From assembly GCF_003584105.1 (NCBI RefSeq), contig NZ_QXFO01000024.1:1-64000 (forward strand): a stretch of 64,000 bases of DNA. Direction: 5' to 3'. Below are positions 53,135 to 60,790 of the stretch, in pieces (within the stretch, counting starts at the first letter, position 1; each line of letters opens with the position of its first letter). Source of the stretch: Flagellimonas taeanensis. GTDB taxonomy: Bacteria > Bacteroidota > Bacteroidia > Flavobacteriales > Flavobacteriaceae. A program made the translations under genes and the position numbers. The notes below the pieces were generated by a model, which did no database searches, had not been told where the DNA came from, and worked only from the letters and a program-made list of their open reading frames with translations.

Positions 53135-54007
53135 TTATTCACACAAGGCATTTAGATAGAAACTTAAACTTTGCCCTCCTTTGGTCCAGTTGTCCATGGC
53201 TTTTTCCCTAAAATAGGCCGTATGGGTCGGAGAACTGGCAGTTGAAATGGCAAAGTACTTGCTTTTTGTATCTGCTTTTTCACTTTCGACCCATTGTATG
53301 GTTACAGCAATTTCTTCAACTTCTTCTTCGAGATAGATACTGTAGGGTTCCAAATCTACTTTGAACCATCCTAAAAAATTGTCCTTGATTTCAAAAACAA
53401 TATTTTTTTTAACTACCAATTCTGTTGGAAGCCCATTTTCAATCTTGTAGAAATTTACCCTGAATTTCAGGGATTTGAAGTCATTCGAGGTAATGTTGAA
53501 ATTCAAATCCTGGATGTGGCAGTTTTTTCTGATCTTGAACTTCATTCCTCTTTCTTTACTCAAACGGTCATCGATATCTTTTTCGTAGTAAGAGTAGAAA
53601 TTTGAGTGCATCAATCCAAGGCCTTTGGATGTTCTTCCTATCTTTCTTTGTTTCAGCTCTATTTTTTTTGAGGTCACTATTACTTCGTCCAACTCTGTAT
53701 GCTGTGGGCGCAATAAAATTGTCCTCTTTTGATTGCTCAAATCCGAGACCAAGTATTTTTCGGTTTTAAAACCTATGTATGAGAAAGTGACGGTGTCTCT
53801 TGATGTTGTTCTTTCATTTATGTCAAGTTTGAAAAATCCATTTTCATTGGAAACTGTCCCAACCGTTTTATTGGCAATTCCGATATTGACATAGGGCAAA
53901 GGTTCATTGTTTTCAAAGTTCCTTACTTCGCCTACAACCTGTTTGCTTTGGCAATATCCTATTTTACTAAGGGCTAGAATCAATACGATCGTAGGAAATC
54001 TTTTCAT
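53135..54007 (-). CDS. Carboxypeptidase-regulatory-like domain protein, secreted
   Basis: 290 residues. Signal peptide about 1-20 (IVLILALSKIGYCQS), a CarboxypepD_reg-like domain (about 24-108, VVGEVRNFENNEPLPYVNIG), a short HTELDEVIVTSKK linker typical of TonB-receptor-like proteins, then a beta-rich domain of about 170 residues without a barrel. A truncated receptor is possible, but the ending looks complete. The gene is clearly more A+T-rich than its neighbours, a hint of transfer. It is 128 nt from the amidohydrolase gene upstream of it in coordinate order. Confidence 0.85.
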   Translation of the reverse strand: MKRFPTIVLILALSKIGYCQSKQVVGEVRNFENNEPLPYVNIGIANKTVGTVSNENGFFKLDINERTTSRDTVTFSYIGFKTEKYLVSDLSNQKRTILLRPQHTELDEVIVTSKKIELKQRKIGRTSKGLGLMHSNFYSYYEKDIDDRLSKERGMKFKIRKNCHIQDLNFNITSNDFKSLKFRVNFYKIENGLPTELVVKKNIVFEIKDNFLGWFKVDLEPYSIYLEEEVEEIAVTIQWVESEKADTKSKYFAISTASSPTHTAYFREKAMDNWTKGGQSLSFYLNALCE

Positions 54008-54092
54008 ATTAGAGCTTATTTCAAATAGCTAATATGCGTATGTTCCTGTAAAATGGACACATCTATTGCTCCAAAAAAAACATAAAAGTGAA

Positions 54093-54917
54093 TCACACCG
54101 CCACAACCCCTTTGATATGTGGGTGTGGGTCGTAGTTCAAGAGCTCAAAATCATCAAAGGTAAATGCAAAGATGTCCTTCACTTCGGGGTTCAGCTTCAT
54201 GGTAGGCAAGGGGCGGGGGTCACGGCTCAATTGCAGTTCCACCTGCTCCCTATGGTTGTTGTAGATATGCGCATCACCAAAGGTGTGGATGAACTCCCCG
54301 GGCTGGTAACCACATACTTGGGCCATCATTAAGGTGAACAAGGCGTAAGAGGCAATGTTGAAGGGCACGCCCAAAAAGATGTCCGCACTGCGCTGGTACA
54401 ATTGGCAGGAGAGTTTGCCATCGGCCACATAGAACTGGAAAAAGGCATGGCAGGGGGGAAGGGCGGCTTTTCCGTTGGCCACATTTTCCGCAAACGACAC
54501 CGAAGTGTCCGGCAATACGCTGGGGTTCCAAGCGGAGACCAGCATACGACGGCTGTTCGGGTTGTGTTTCAAGGTCTCGATCACTTCCTTGATCTGGTCG
54601 ATCTCCTCACTGTTCCAGTTGCGCCATTGGTGGCCATAGACCGGTCCAAGGTCGCCGTTGTCATCGGCCCACTCGTTCCAAATGCGCACTCCGTTCTCCT
54701 GAAGGTACTGGATGTTCGTGTCGCCCTTCAAAAACCACAACAGTTCGTGCACGATGGATTTTAGGTGTAGTTTTTTCGTGGTCACCATGGGAAACCCTTC
54801 GGAAAGGTCAAATCGCATCTGATAGCCAAAAACGCTCAAGGTCCCTGTGCCTGTACGGTCGCCTTTCTGGTTGCCGTGTTCCAATACGTGTTTGAGGAGG
54901 TCGTGGTACTGTTTCAT
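54093..54917 (-). CDS. thyA: Thymidylate synthase ThyA
   Basis: 274 residues. Motifs are complete: [13 protein letters not shown], the catalytic Cys in [12 protein letters not shown] (about 148), [17 protein letters not shown] and [12 protein letters not shown]. It methylates dUMP with 5,10-methylene-tetrahydrofolate, giving dTMP and dihydrofolate; folA and the folK-dNK fusion elsewhere in the window complete this theme. Lone gene. Confidence 0.98.
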   Translation of the reverse strand: MKQYHDLLKHVLEHGNQKGDRTGTGTLSVFGYQMRFDLSEGFPMVTTKKLHLKSIVHELLWFLKGDTNIQYLQENGVRIWNEWADDNGDLGPVYGHQWRNWNSEEIDQIKEVIETLKHNPNSRRMLVSAWNPSVLPDTSVSFAENVANGKAALPPCHAFFQFYVADGKLSCQLYQRSADIFLGVPFNIASYALFTLMMAQVCGYQPGEFIHTFGDAHIYNNHREQVELQLSRDPRPLPTMKLNPEVKDIFAFTFDDFELLNYDPHPHIKGVVAV

Positions 54918-55020
54918 AATGGGTTAAAGGTAAATGCTTGCAGGTAAAAGGGCAATAGGTCAATGGGTCGACTTATGAATATTTTATCAACGAAGAAGGG
55001 GGAAGGGTGGAGGGAAAGCT

Positions 55021-55054
55021 AAAGGGTAAAAGGTAAAAGGTGAAGGGTGAAAGG
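55021..55054. repeat. Purine-rich AAAGGGTAAAAGGT repeat, left arm
   Basis: Short degenerate direct repeats of AAGGGTAAAAGG type (AAAGGGTAAAAGGTAAAAGG.. on the plus strand), ending at the stop codon of the four-helix-bundle gene. Similar copies continue at 54921-54965. The mirror image lies on the other side of the gene at 55474-55507. Confidence 0.6.
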
Positions 55055-55414
55055 TCAATGTTTTGATTTGATGTGTTTGATGAACGATACGATTTTCTGT
55101 TGCAGTCTTTGAATCTTTTCTATAACACAATCTGCTGCGTCAGGAGAAAGAAAGCCTAAATCTTGACAAAGGATCAAGTGGTTTTCCAATTCGTAGGCCG
55201 ACCCAAGGCTAATTTGAAGAAATCGAACAAAATCCTTTTCGGAATATTTGCCGCAACCTTCCGCAATATTGGCAGGAATGGAAATCACGCTTCTATTTGC
55301 CTGGGATATCAATCCAAATCGTTCGGAATCTGGTAACAGCTTAGTGAGCGTGTAAACTTCTTTCACTAAAATTCGACCATCTTTCCAGACGGTTAACTCT
55401 CGAAAATTTCGCAT
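55055..55414 (-). CDS. Four-helix-bundle protein (23S rRNA IVS / Avd-like)
   Basis: 119 residues. The family pattern is clear: RNFRELTVWKDGRILVKEVY at the start, then LPDSERFGLISQANRSVISI, IAEGCGKYSEKDFVRFLQIS and LGSAYELENHLILCQDLGF. These small proteins are encoded in 23S rRNA intervening sequences and resemble the Avd accessory protein of diversity-generating retroelements. No reverse transcriptase or rRNA is near, so this is a free-standing copy. It is flanked by inverted purine-rich repeats, suggesting it moves as a unit. Confidence 0.92.
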   Translation of the reverse strand: MRNFRELTVWKDGRILVKEVYTLTKLLPDSERFGLISQANRSVISIPANIAEGCGKYSEKDFVRFLQISLGSAYELENHLILCQDLGFLSPDAADCVIEKIQRLQQKIVSFIKHIKSKH

Positions 55415-55473
55415 AACTATATATGTTTAAAAATTCCGAGGTTGAATTCTAAATTTTTATGATTGGTGAAAAG

Positions 55474-55507
55474 CCCTTTTACCTTTTTGCCCTTTACCCT
55501 TTACCCC
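55474..55507. repeat. Purine-rich repeat, right arm (inverted)
   Basis: CCCTTTTACCTTTTTGCCC..TTTACCC, the inverse of the repeat at 55021-55054. It runs into the end of the nucleoside transporter gene, whose last codon and stop (GGG TAA on the minus strand) are inside the repeat. Confidence 0.6.
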
Positions 55508-56961
55508 AAAATCATCCCGGCAATGGTAGCGGAAAGTAAAGAGGCCAAGGAACCGCCCAGAACGGCCTTCATCCCAAATTCGGAAAGGGTCTTGCGCTGA
55601 CCTGGGGCCAAGGAGCCTATCCCACCGATCTGGATGCCGATGGAAGCGAAGTTGGCAAAGCCGCAGAGCATATAGGTGGCCATGATGACCGATTTGTTGT
55701 AGGTAAAGTGCATGCCGCTGGCCATATTTTTGAGTTCCGCCAGTTGGATGTATCCCACGAACTCACTGGCCGCCAGTTTGATGCCCAACAGTTGTCCCAT
55801 GAGCATAACATCCTCGTTCGCCACCCCGATGAGCCACATGAGGGGCGCGAACACCGTACCGAGTATAGCTTCGAGCGAAAAACTATCGTATGGGGAATTG
55901 GCTGCAATCCAATTGTTGAAAGTGGTAAGGTCACCGACCCAGCCCAGAATGCCGTTGATCATGGCGATAAAGGCCACAAAGACCAAGAGCATGGCACCCA
56001 CGTTCAGGGCCAGCTTCAATCCTTCGGTGGTCCCATTGGCAATGGCGTCCAAAATGTTGGCGCCGATTTTTTCTGTAGAGACCTTGACATCGGTATTGAC
56101 AGCTTCGGTCTGAGGATACAATATTTTAGAAATCACAATGGCACCTGGTGCGGCCATAACGGATGCGGCCAAAAGGTGTTTGGCAAAGACCAATCGCAAT
56201 TCAGGGTCGTCCCCACCTAAAAAACCAATGTAGGCGGCCAGTACGGCGCCGGCCACAGTGGCCATTCCTCCGACCATGACCAAGAGGATCTCGGACTTGT
56301 TCATTTTTTCGAGATAGGCCTTGATCAGAAGCGGGGCCTCGGTCTGTCCCAAGAAAATATTACCGGCCACGGAAAGGCTTTCCGCTCCGGAAATGCCAAG
56401 GGATTTGGAGAGTAACCAAGCCATGCCTTTTACCACTTTTTGGATGATGCCCAGGTAAAAAAGCACAGAGGTAAGGGCGGAGAAGAACACGATGGTAGGA
56501 AGTACCTGAAAGGCAAAAATGTAGCCAAAGGTATCCATGTCCACCACAAGACCTTCAAAGAGGAACCGACTTCCGGCCCTCGTAAATTCAAGGATACTGA
56601 CGAAGACCTCGCCTATTTTTTCAAAAATGTACTGAACAAAGGGTACTTTCAATACCCCAATGGCGATCAAAAGTTGGAGTGCCAAGCCAATACCCACCGT
56701 TTTCCAATTGATGGCCTTGCGATTGGAACTGAACAGAAACGAGATCAAGATCAAGACAGCCATTCCCAGTGCACCCCGCCAAAGGGTGTTGAAGGAAAAT
56801 CCTTGGTTGGGGACAATGCCCGAAGTATGTTGTGTCGAAATGTCGTCAACGATAGTGGTGCCTATGGCGACATTGAGGGAATCTGTGGGTAGGGAATTTT
56901 GGCCGAAAGCGACCGAACAGAGGAGCAGGAATATCAGAAAACAGTTGGTCTTTTTCGCCAT
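55501..56961 (-). CDS. NupC-family nucleoside:cation symporter
   Basis: 486 residues. Concentrative nucleoside transporter motifs: GNIFLGQTEAPLLIKAYLEK, SEILLVMVGGMATVAGAVLA and FANFASIGIQIGGIGSLAPG, with about nine or more membrane segments. An unusual feature is an N-terminal signal-peptide-like stretch (NCFLIFLLLCSVAFGQNS) plus about 40 hydrophilic residues before the first transport helix; this recurs in flavobacterial NupC. It takes up nucleosides with a cation. The bifunctional nuclease gene lies 6 nt upstream and is co-transcribed. Confidence 0.95.
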   Translation of the reverse strand: MAKKTNCFLIFLLLCSVAFGQNSLPTDSLNVAIGTTIVDDISTQHTSGIVPNQGFSFNTLWRGALGMAVLILISFLFSSNRKAINWKTVGIGLALQLLIAIGVLKVPFVQYIFEKIGEVFVSILEFTRAGSRFLFEGLVVDMDTFGYIFAFQVLPTIVFFSALTSVLFYLGIIQKVVKGMAWLLSKSLGISGAESLSVAGNIFLGQTEAPLLIKAYLEKMNKSEILLVMVGGMATVAGAVLAAYIGFLGGDDPELRLVFAKHLLAASVMAAPGAIVISKILYPQTEAVNTDVKVSTEKIGANILDAIANGTTEGLKLALNVGAMLLVFVAFIAMINGILGWVGDLTTFNNWIAANSPYDSFSLEAILGTVFAPLMWLIGVANEDVMLMGQLLGIKLAASEFVGYIQLAELKNMASGMHFTYNKSVIMATYMLCGFANFASIGIQIGGIGSLAPGQRKTLSEFGMKAVLGGSLASLLSATIAGMILG

Positions 56962-56967
56962 GTACGT

Positions 56968-57600
56968 TTATTTGCGCTTGGAAATTTCATCCCGAAGTTT
57001 GGCGGCCTTTTCGTAGTCCTCATTGGCCACGGCCTTATCCAGTTCTTTGTGGAGTTCATCGAGGGACATTTCGCGGTATCCGTGGGAGGCCGCTCCGGAT
57101 TCAATCTCCACGGCTTCCCCTTCTTGAAGGATTTCGTCCACCACGATGCTGTCGTCCTCATCCTTTTCCTCGTCTTCCTTCGATGAGAATTTTAGGAAGA
57201 TGCCGGCTTTGTCCAAAATGGTCTTGTACGTGAAGATGGGAGCATCAAAGCGAAGGGCAAGGGCAATGGCATCACTGGTCCTTGCATCTATGATCTCTTC
57301 CACATTATCGCGTTCACAAATGATGCTGGAGTAGAAAACACCATCCACCAATTTATGGATAATGACCTGCTTGATCACAATCTGGAACCTATCCGCAAAA
57401 TTCTTGAACAGATCATGGGTGAGTGGTCTTGGTGGTTTGATTTCCTTTTCAAGGGCTATGGCAATGGATTGTGCCTCGAATGCCCCTATGACAATGGGTA
57501 GTTTCCTGTCTCCATCAACCTCATTTAAAATAAGGGCATAAGCGCCATTTTGTGTTTGACTGTATGATATTCCCTTTATTTTTAATCGAACTAAGCTCAT
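56968..57600 (-). CDS. Bifunctional nuclease-family protein with UVR motif
   Basis: 210 residues. The DUF151 nuclease domain (about 5-130) has YALILNEVDGDRKLPIVIGA, ALEKEIKPPRPLTHDLFK and ARTSDAIALALRF; it is named for plant bifunctional nucleases. An acidic linker is followed by a UVR-like motif (LHKELDKAVANEDYEKAAKLRDEI, about 178-207) as in UvrB/UvrC/ClpC interaction. RNA/DNA hydrolysis is known for relatives but biochemically open here. First gene of a pair with the nucleoside transporter. Confidence 0.92.
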   Translation of the reverse strand: MSLVRLKIKGISYSQTQNGAYALILNEVDGDRKLPIVIGAFEAQSIAIALEKEIKPPRPLTHDLFKNFADRFQIVIKQVIIHKLVDGVFYSSIICERDNVEEIIDARTSDAIALALRFDAPIFTYKTILDKAGIFLKFSSKEDEEKDEDDSIVVDEILQEGEAVEIESGAASHGYREMSLDELHKELDKAVANEDYEKAAKLRDEISKRK

Positions 57601-57623
57601 ATTCTCCTCCTAAAAACCCCAAA

Positions 57624-57666
57624 GGGCCGTTCAAATAAGCGGCAATGCCAGTTATCTGAACAGCCC
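57624..57666 (-). terminator. Hairpin after etfA, possible terminator
   Basis: GGGC-C-GTTCA and TGAAC-A-GCCC form a stem with a loop of about 23 nt. On the minus strand the stem is followed by TTTGGGGTTTTTAGG, so the T-run is not immediate. Probably ends the etfBA transcript. Confidence 0.4.
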
Positions 57667-57691
57667 CTTGCAATGGGCAAATTAACAAAAT

Positions 57692-58660
57692 TTAAGCGTT
57701 TTGGGCTTTAAATTCCTTTAATTTTTCGATGAGCTTGGGCACTACCTCGAAGGCGTCCCCGACAATGCCGTAATCGGCCGCCTTGAAGAAGGGGGCCTCA
57801 GGATCGTTGTTGATGACCACTTTGGTCTTGGAGGCACTTACCCCGGCCAAATGTTGTATGGCTCCTGAGATGCCGATGGCTATATAAAGATTGCTTGCCA
57901 CGGGCTTCCCGGTTTGGCCCACGTGTTCGCCATGTGGACGCCATCCAAGATCGGATACCGGTTTGGAACATGCCGTTGCGGCCCCTAGAACATCGGCGAG
58001 TTCTTCGATCATTCCCCAGTTTTCCGGGCCTTTAAGCCCTCTTCCGCCGGATACCACGATATCGGCATCCGCAATGGTCGCTTTTCCGACCACTCTGTCC
58101 ACTTCCACGGATTTCACTGCAAAATCGCCATCTTTCAACGAAGGACTGAAACTGTCCACAGCGGCAGAGCCTCCGTTTTCCACAACGCCGAAAGCATTGT
58201 TGGACACCCCGATGATCTTGATGTCCGCACTGATTTCGGTGTGGGCAAACCCCTTGTTGCTGAAAGCGGTCCTTTTGACCACAAAAGGAGAGATGCTGTC
58301 CGGGGCGGCGACTACATTCGGCACATAGCCTGCATTCAATTTGGTGGTGAGTATGGGCGCCAAGAACTTGCTGTCGGCACTGGAACTCAATATGATGACC
58401 TTGGCACCTTCGGCCTCGGCAGCTTGCGCGAGTGCATCAGCATAGGCCTTTGCGTTGAAGGTTTCCAGTTTGTCGTCTGCTATTTTTAGGACCTTGGACA
58501 CGCCATAGTTGCCCAAGGAGGCATCGTCATTGGTGTTGAAGGTGACTGCTGTGACACTTGTGCCCATATCTTGGGCCACTTTGTGGGCATAGGAAGCCAC
58601 TTCAAAGGCATTTTTCTTGAATTTTCCCTTAAGGGATTCGGTATATACTAAAACTGACAT
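57692..58660 (-). CDS. etfA: Electron transfer flavoprotein alpha subunit
   Basis: 322 residues from ATG 58660 (MSVLVYTESLKGKFKKNA). The C-terminal FAD-binding signature is clear: VSGGRGLKGPENW, PVSDLGWRPHGEHVGQTGK and LYIAIGISGAIQHLAGVS, then NNDPEAPFFKAADYGIVGD. With EtfB it carries electrons from acyl-CoA dehydrogenases toward the quinone pool. It lies 73 nt after etfB on the same strand, and the pair starts from the palindrome-containing promoter at 59503-59553. Confidence 0.97.
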   Translation of the reverse strand: MSVLVYTESLKGKFKKNAFEVASYAHKVAQDMGTSVTAVTFNTNDDASLGNYGVSKVLKIADDKLETFNAKAYADALAQAAEAEGAKVIILSSSADSKFLAPILTTKLNAGYVPNVVAAPDSISPFVVKRTAFSNKGFAHTEISADIKIIGVSNNAFGVVENGGSAAVDSFSPSLKDGDFAVKSVEVDRVVGKATIADADIVVSGGRGLKGPENWGMIEELADVLGAATACSKPVSDLGWRPHGEHVGQTGKPVASNLYIAIGISGAIQHLAGVSASKTKVVINNDPEAPFFKAADYGIVGDAFEVVPKLIEKLKEFKAQNA

Positions 58661-58733
58661 ATTTTTTGAAATTTTCAATGTTCAAATCCCGATTTCCAAA
58701 TGGGTCTTGGGGTTGGGATCTTGATGTTGTTGT

Positions 58734-59480
58734 TTAGATGACTTTCGCTTCGTTGTGCAAAAGGGCTACTAGTTCGCCTACATTGTCCGCATCGATCAAC
58801 TTGACCGCACCTTTAGGAGCAGGTTTTTCAAATTTCTGGTCCTGGGTGGGTTGTGGGGCTTCCACAGGTTCTATCACGTTAAGGGCTTTTTGGCGTGCCA
58901 TCATGATTCCCCTCATGTTGGGAATGCGGAGGTCGCTTTCCTGGACTAGTCCTTTCTGTCCGCCGATGACCAAGGGCAACGTAGTATTGATCTTTTCCTT
59001 TCCTCCATCGATTTCGCGCATGGCGATGGCATTGTTGCCATCAATTTCCAGCCCGATACAGGTGTTCACGAAGTTCATGTCCAACAAGGTTGCCAGCATG
59101 CCAGGAACCATTCCTCCGTTATAGTCAATGGATTCCCTTCCTGCGATGACCAGGTCGTACCCGCCATTTTTGACCACTTCGGCCAACTGTTTGGCTACAA
59201 AAAAACCATCGGTGGGCTCTGCGTTCACACGGATGGCCTCATCGGCCCCAATGGCCAACGCTTTTCGTATGGTAGGCTCTGTCTGTGCACCGCCCACAGT
59301 GGCCACATGGACAGCGGCACCCTGTTTCTCCTTGAACCACATGGCGCGTGTCAAGCCAAACTCATCATTTGGATTGATAACAAACTGGACCCCGTTTGTG
59401 TCAAATTTAGTATCACCTTCCGTAAAGTTTATCTTGGACGTAGTATCCGGTACGTTACTGATGCAAACTAGAATCTTCAT
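58734..59480 (-). CDS. etfB: Electron transfer flavoprotein beta subunit
   Basis: 248 residues. Starts KILVCISNVPDTTSKINF; carries the ETF-beta signature region VIAGRESIDYNGGMVPGML and LPLVIGGQKGLVQESDLRIP. It binds AMP and pairs with EtfA. First gene of etfBA; divergent from pdhB across 172 nt that hold a perfect 30-nt palindrome and two promoters. Confidence 0.97.
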   Translation of the reverse strand: MKILVCISNVPDTTSKINFTEGDTKFDTNGVQFVINPNDEFGLTRAMWFKEKQGAAVHVATVGGAQTEPTIRKALAIGADEAIRVNAEPTDGFFVAKQLAEVVKNGGYDLVIAGRESIDYNGGMVPGMLATLLDMNFVNTCIGLEIDGNNAIAMREIDGGKEKINTTLPLVIGGQKGLVQESDLRIPNMRGIMMARQKALNVIEPVEAPQPTQDQKFEKPAPKGAVKLIDADNVGELVALLHNEAKVI

Positions 59481-59502
59481 ATATGCTTAAGGTTTATGGT
59501 TT

Positions 59503-59553
59503 CAAATATAGTCATATAAATCTAAAATTTACTATGCATGCATAGTAAATTTT
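59503..59553 (-). promoter_or_regulatory. etfBA promoter with 30-nt perfect palindrome
   Basis: The palindrome at 59524-59553 is perfectly self-complementary over all 30 nt, with core TATGCATGCATA. On the minus strand the -7 box TATATTTG (59510-59503) fits TAnnTTTG exactly, and the palindrome covers the place of the -33 box, so a bound protein should repress etfBA. The core recurs upstream of the SGNH lipoprotein gene at 37881-37894. Confidence 0.6.
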
Positions 59554-59580
59554 GTTCTTTTTTTTAGTTTCATCCAAAGC

Positions 59581-59608
59581 TTTGTTCTTTTAGTTTTTCC
59601 TATTTTTG
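59581..59608 (+). promoter_or_regulatory. pdhB promoter
   Basis: -33 TTTG (59581-59584) and -7 TATTTTTG (59601-59608) with a 16-nt spacer, 44 nt before the pdhB start. It lies just outside the 30-nt palindrome, so the same regulator could also affect pdhB. Confidence 0.5.
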
Positions 59609-59652
59609 CTTGCATTTTTAAGCATACTGACGAATCATATTAGTACGATATA

Positions 59653-60633
59653 ATGAAGACAATTCAATTCAGGGAAGCCATAGCCGAGGCCATGAGCGAG
59701 GAAATGAGAAGGGACGACACCATTTATTTGATGGGGGAGGAAGTTGCCGAATATAACGGTGCATACAAGGCTTCCAAAGGAATGTTGGACGAGTTCGGCC
59801 CCGAGCGTGTATTGGACACCCCAATCTCGGAACTTGGTTTTGCCGGTATCGGTGTTGGCTCTGCCATGAACGGGAACAGACCGATCATAGAATTCATGAC
59901 CTTCAACTTCTCCTTGGTGGGCATTGACCAGATCATCAACAATGCAGCCAAGATCCGTCAAATGTCAGCTGGGCAGTTCAACTGCCCGATTGTGTTCAGG
60001 GGACCAACGGCCTCTGCGGGGCAATTGGCCGCAACGCACTCCCAGGCTTTTGAAAGTTGGTTCGCCAACTGTCCCGGTCTTAAGGTAGTGGTGCCATCAA
60101 ACCCTGCCGATGCCAAGGGCTTGTTGAAATCCGCCATTCGCGATGATGACCCCGTGATTTTTATGGAATCCGAGCAGATGTATGGAGACAAAGGGGAAGT
60201 TCCCGAGGGAGAGTACACCATTCCATTGGGTGTGGCCGATATCAAGAGGGAAGGAACAGATGTTACCATTGTTTCCTTTGGAAAAATCATCAAAGAAGCC
60301 TACAAGGCAGCCGAGGAATTGGAAAAAGAAGGTATCAGCTGCGAGATCATCGATTTGCGTACCGTTCGTCCGATGGACATCAATACCATCATCACTTCTG
60401 TGAAAAAAACCAATAGAATGGTGATTTTGGAAGAAGCTTGGCCGTTTGGTAACGTGGCAACCGAAATCATCTACCACGTTCAGGACAAGGCATTCGATTA
60501 TTTGGATGCACCGATTGTGAAAATAAACACTGCGGACACGCCAGCCCCCTATTCGCCTGTACTTTTGGCCGAATGGTTGCCCAATCACGAGGACGTGATC
60601 AAGGCTGTTAAGAAAGTGTTATATAAGCTATAG
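59653..60633 (+). CDS. pdhB: Pyruvate dehydrogenase E1 component, beta subunit
   Basis: 326 residues. Transketolase-like pyrimidine-binding domain with YLMGEEVAEYNGAYKASKGM (activating Glu about 29) and DTPISELGFAGIGVGSAM, then a C-terminal domain EIIDLRTVRPMDINTI. With PdhA it decarboxylates pyruvate with ThDP. pdhA is not adjacent here, as is common in flavobacteria, where pdhA and the E2 gene lie elsewhere. A strong terminator follows. Branched-chain 2-oxoacid dehydrogenase is a less likely alternative. Confidence 0.93.
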   Translation: MKTIQFREAIAEAMSEEMRRDDTIYLMGEEVAEYNGAYKASKGMLDEFGPERVLDTPISELGFAGIGVGSAMNGNRPIIEFMTFNFSLVGIDQIINNAAKIRQMSAGQFNCPIVFRGPTASAGQLAATHSQAFESWFANCPGLKVVVPSNPADAKGLLKSAIRDDDPVIFMESEQMYGDKGEVPEGEYTIPLGVADIKREGTDVTIVSFGKIIKEAYKAAEELEKEGISCEIIDLRTVRPMDINTIITSVKKTNRMVILEEAWPFGNVATEIIYHVQDKAFDYLDAPIVKINTADTPAPYSPVLLAEWLPNHEDVIKAVKKVLYKL

Positions 60634-60655
60634 TATCCTATTTCTAAGGTATATT

Positions 60656-60687
60656 AGCCCCGTCAACAGAGTTGTCGGGGCTTTTTT
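60656..60687 (+). terminator. Rho-independent terminator of pdhB
   Basis: Stem AGCCCCG-T-CAAC/GTTG-T-CGGGGCT with an AGA loop and one internal mismatch, followed by six T. Confidence 0.9.
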
Positions 60688-60790
60688 AGGGAACAATTTT
60701 TGATAGGAAACTACTTTTGAACCAAATTTGACCGAAATTGAGAACGGGAAACCTTTGGTGGTTATCCCTTATTGTCCCATATATCTGAAC

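Noticed and set aside
55055..55414. Avd-like gene as part of a diversity-generating retroelement
   Set aside because: No reverse transcriptase, template or variable repeat is seen near it.
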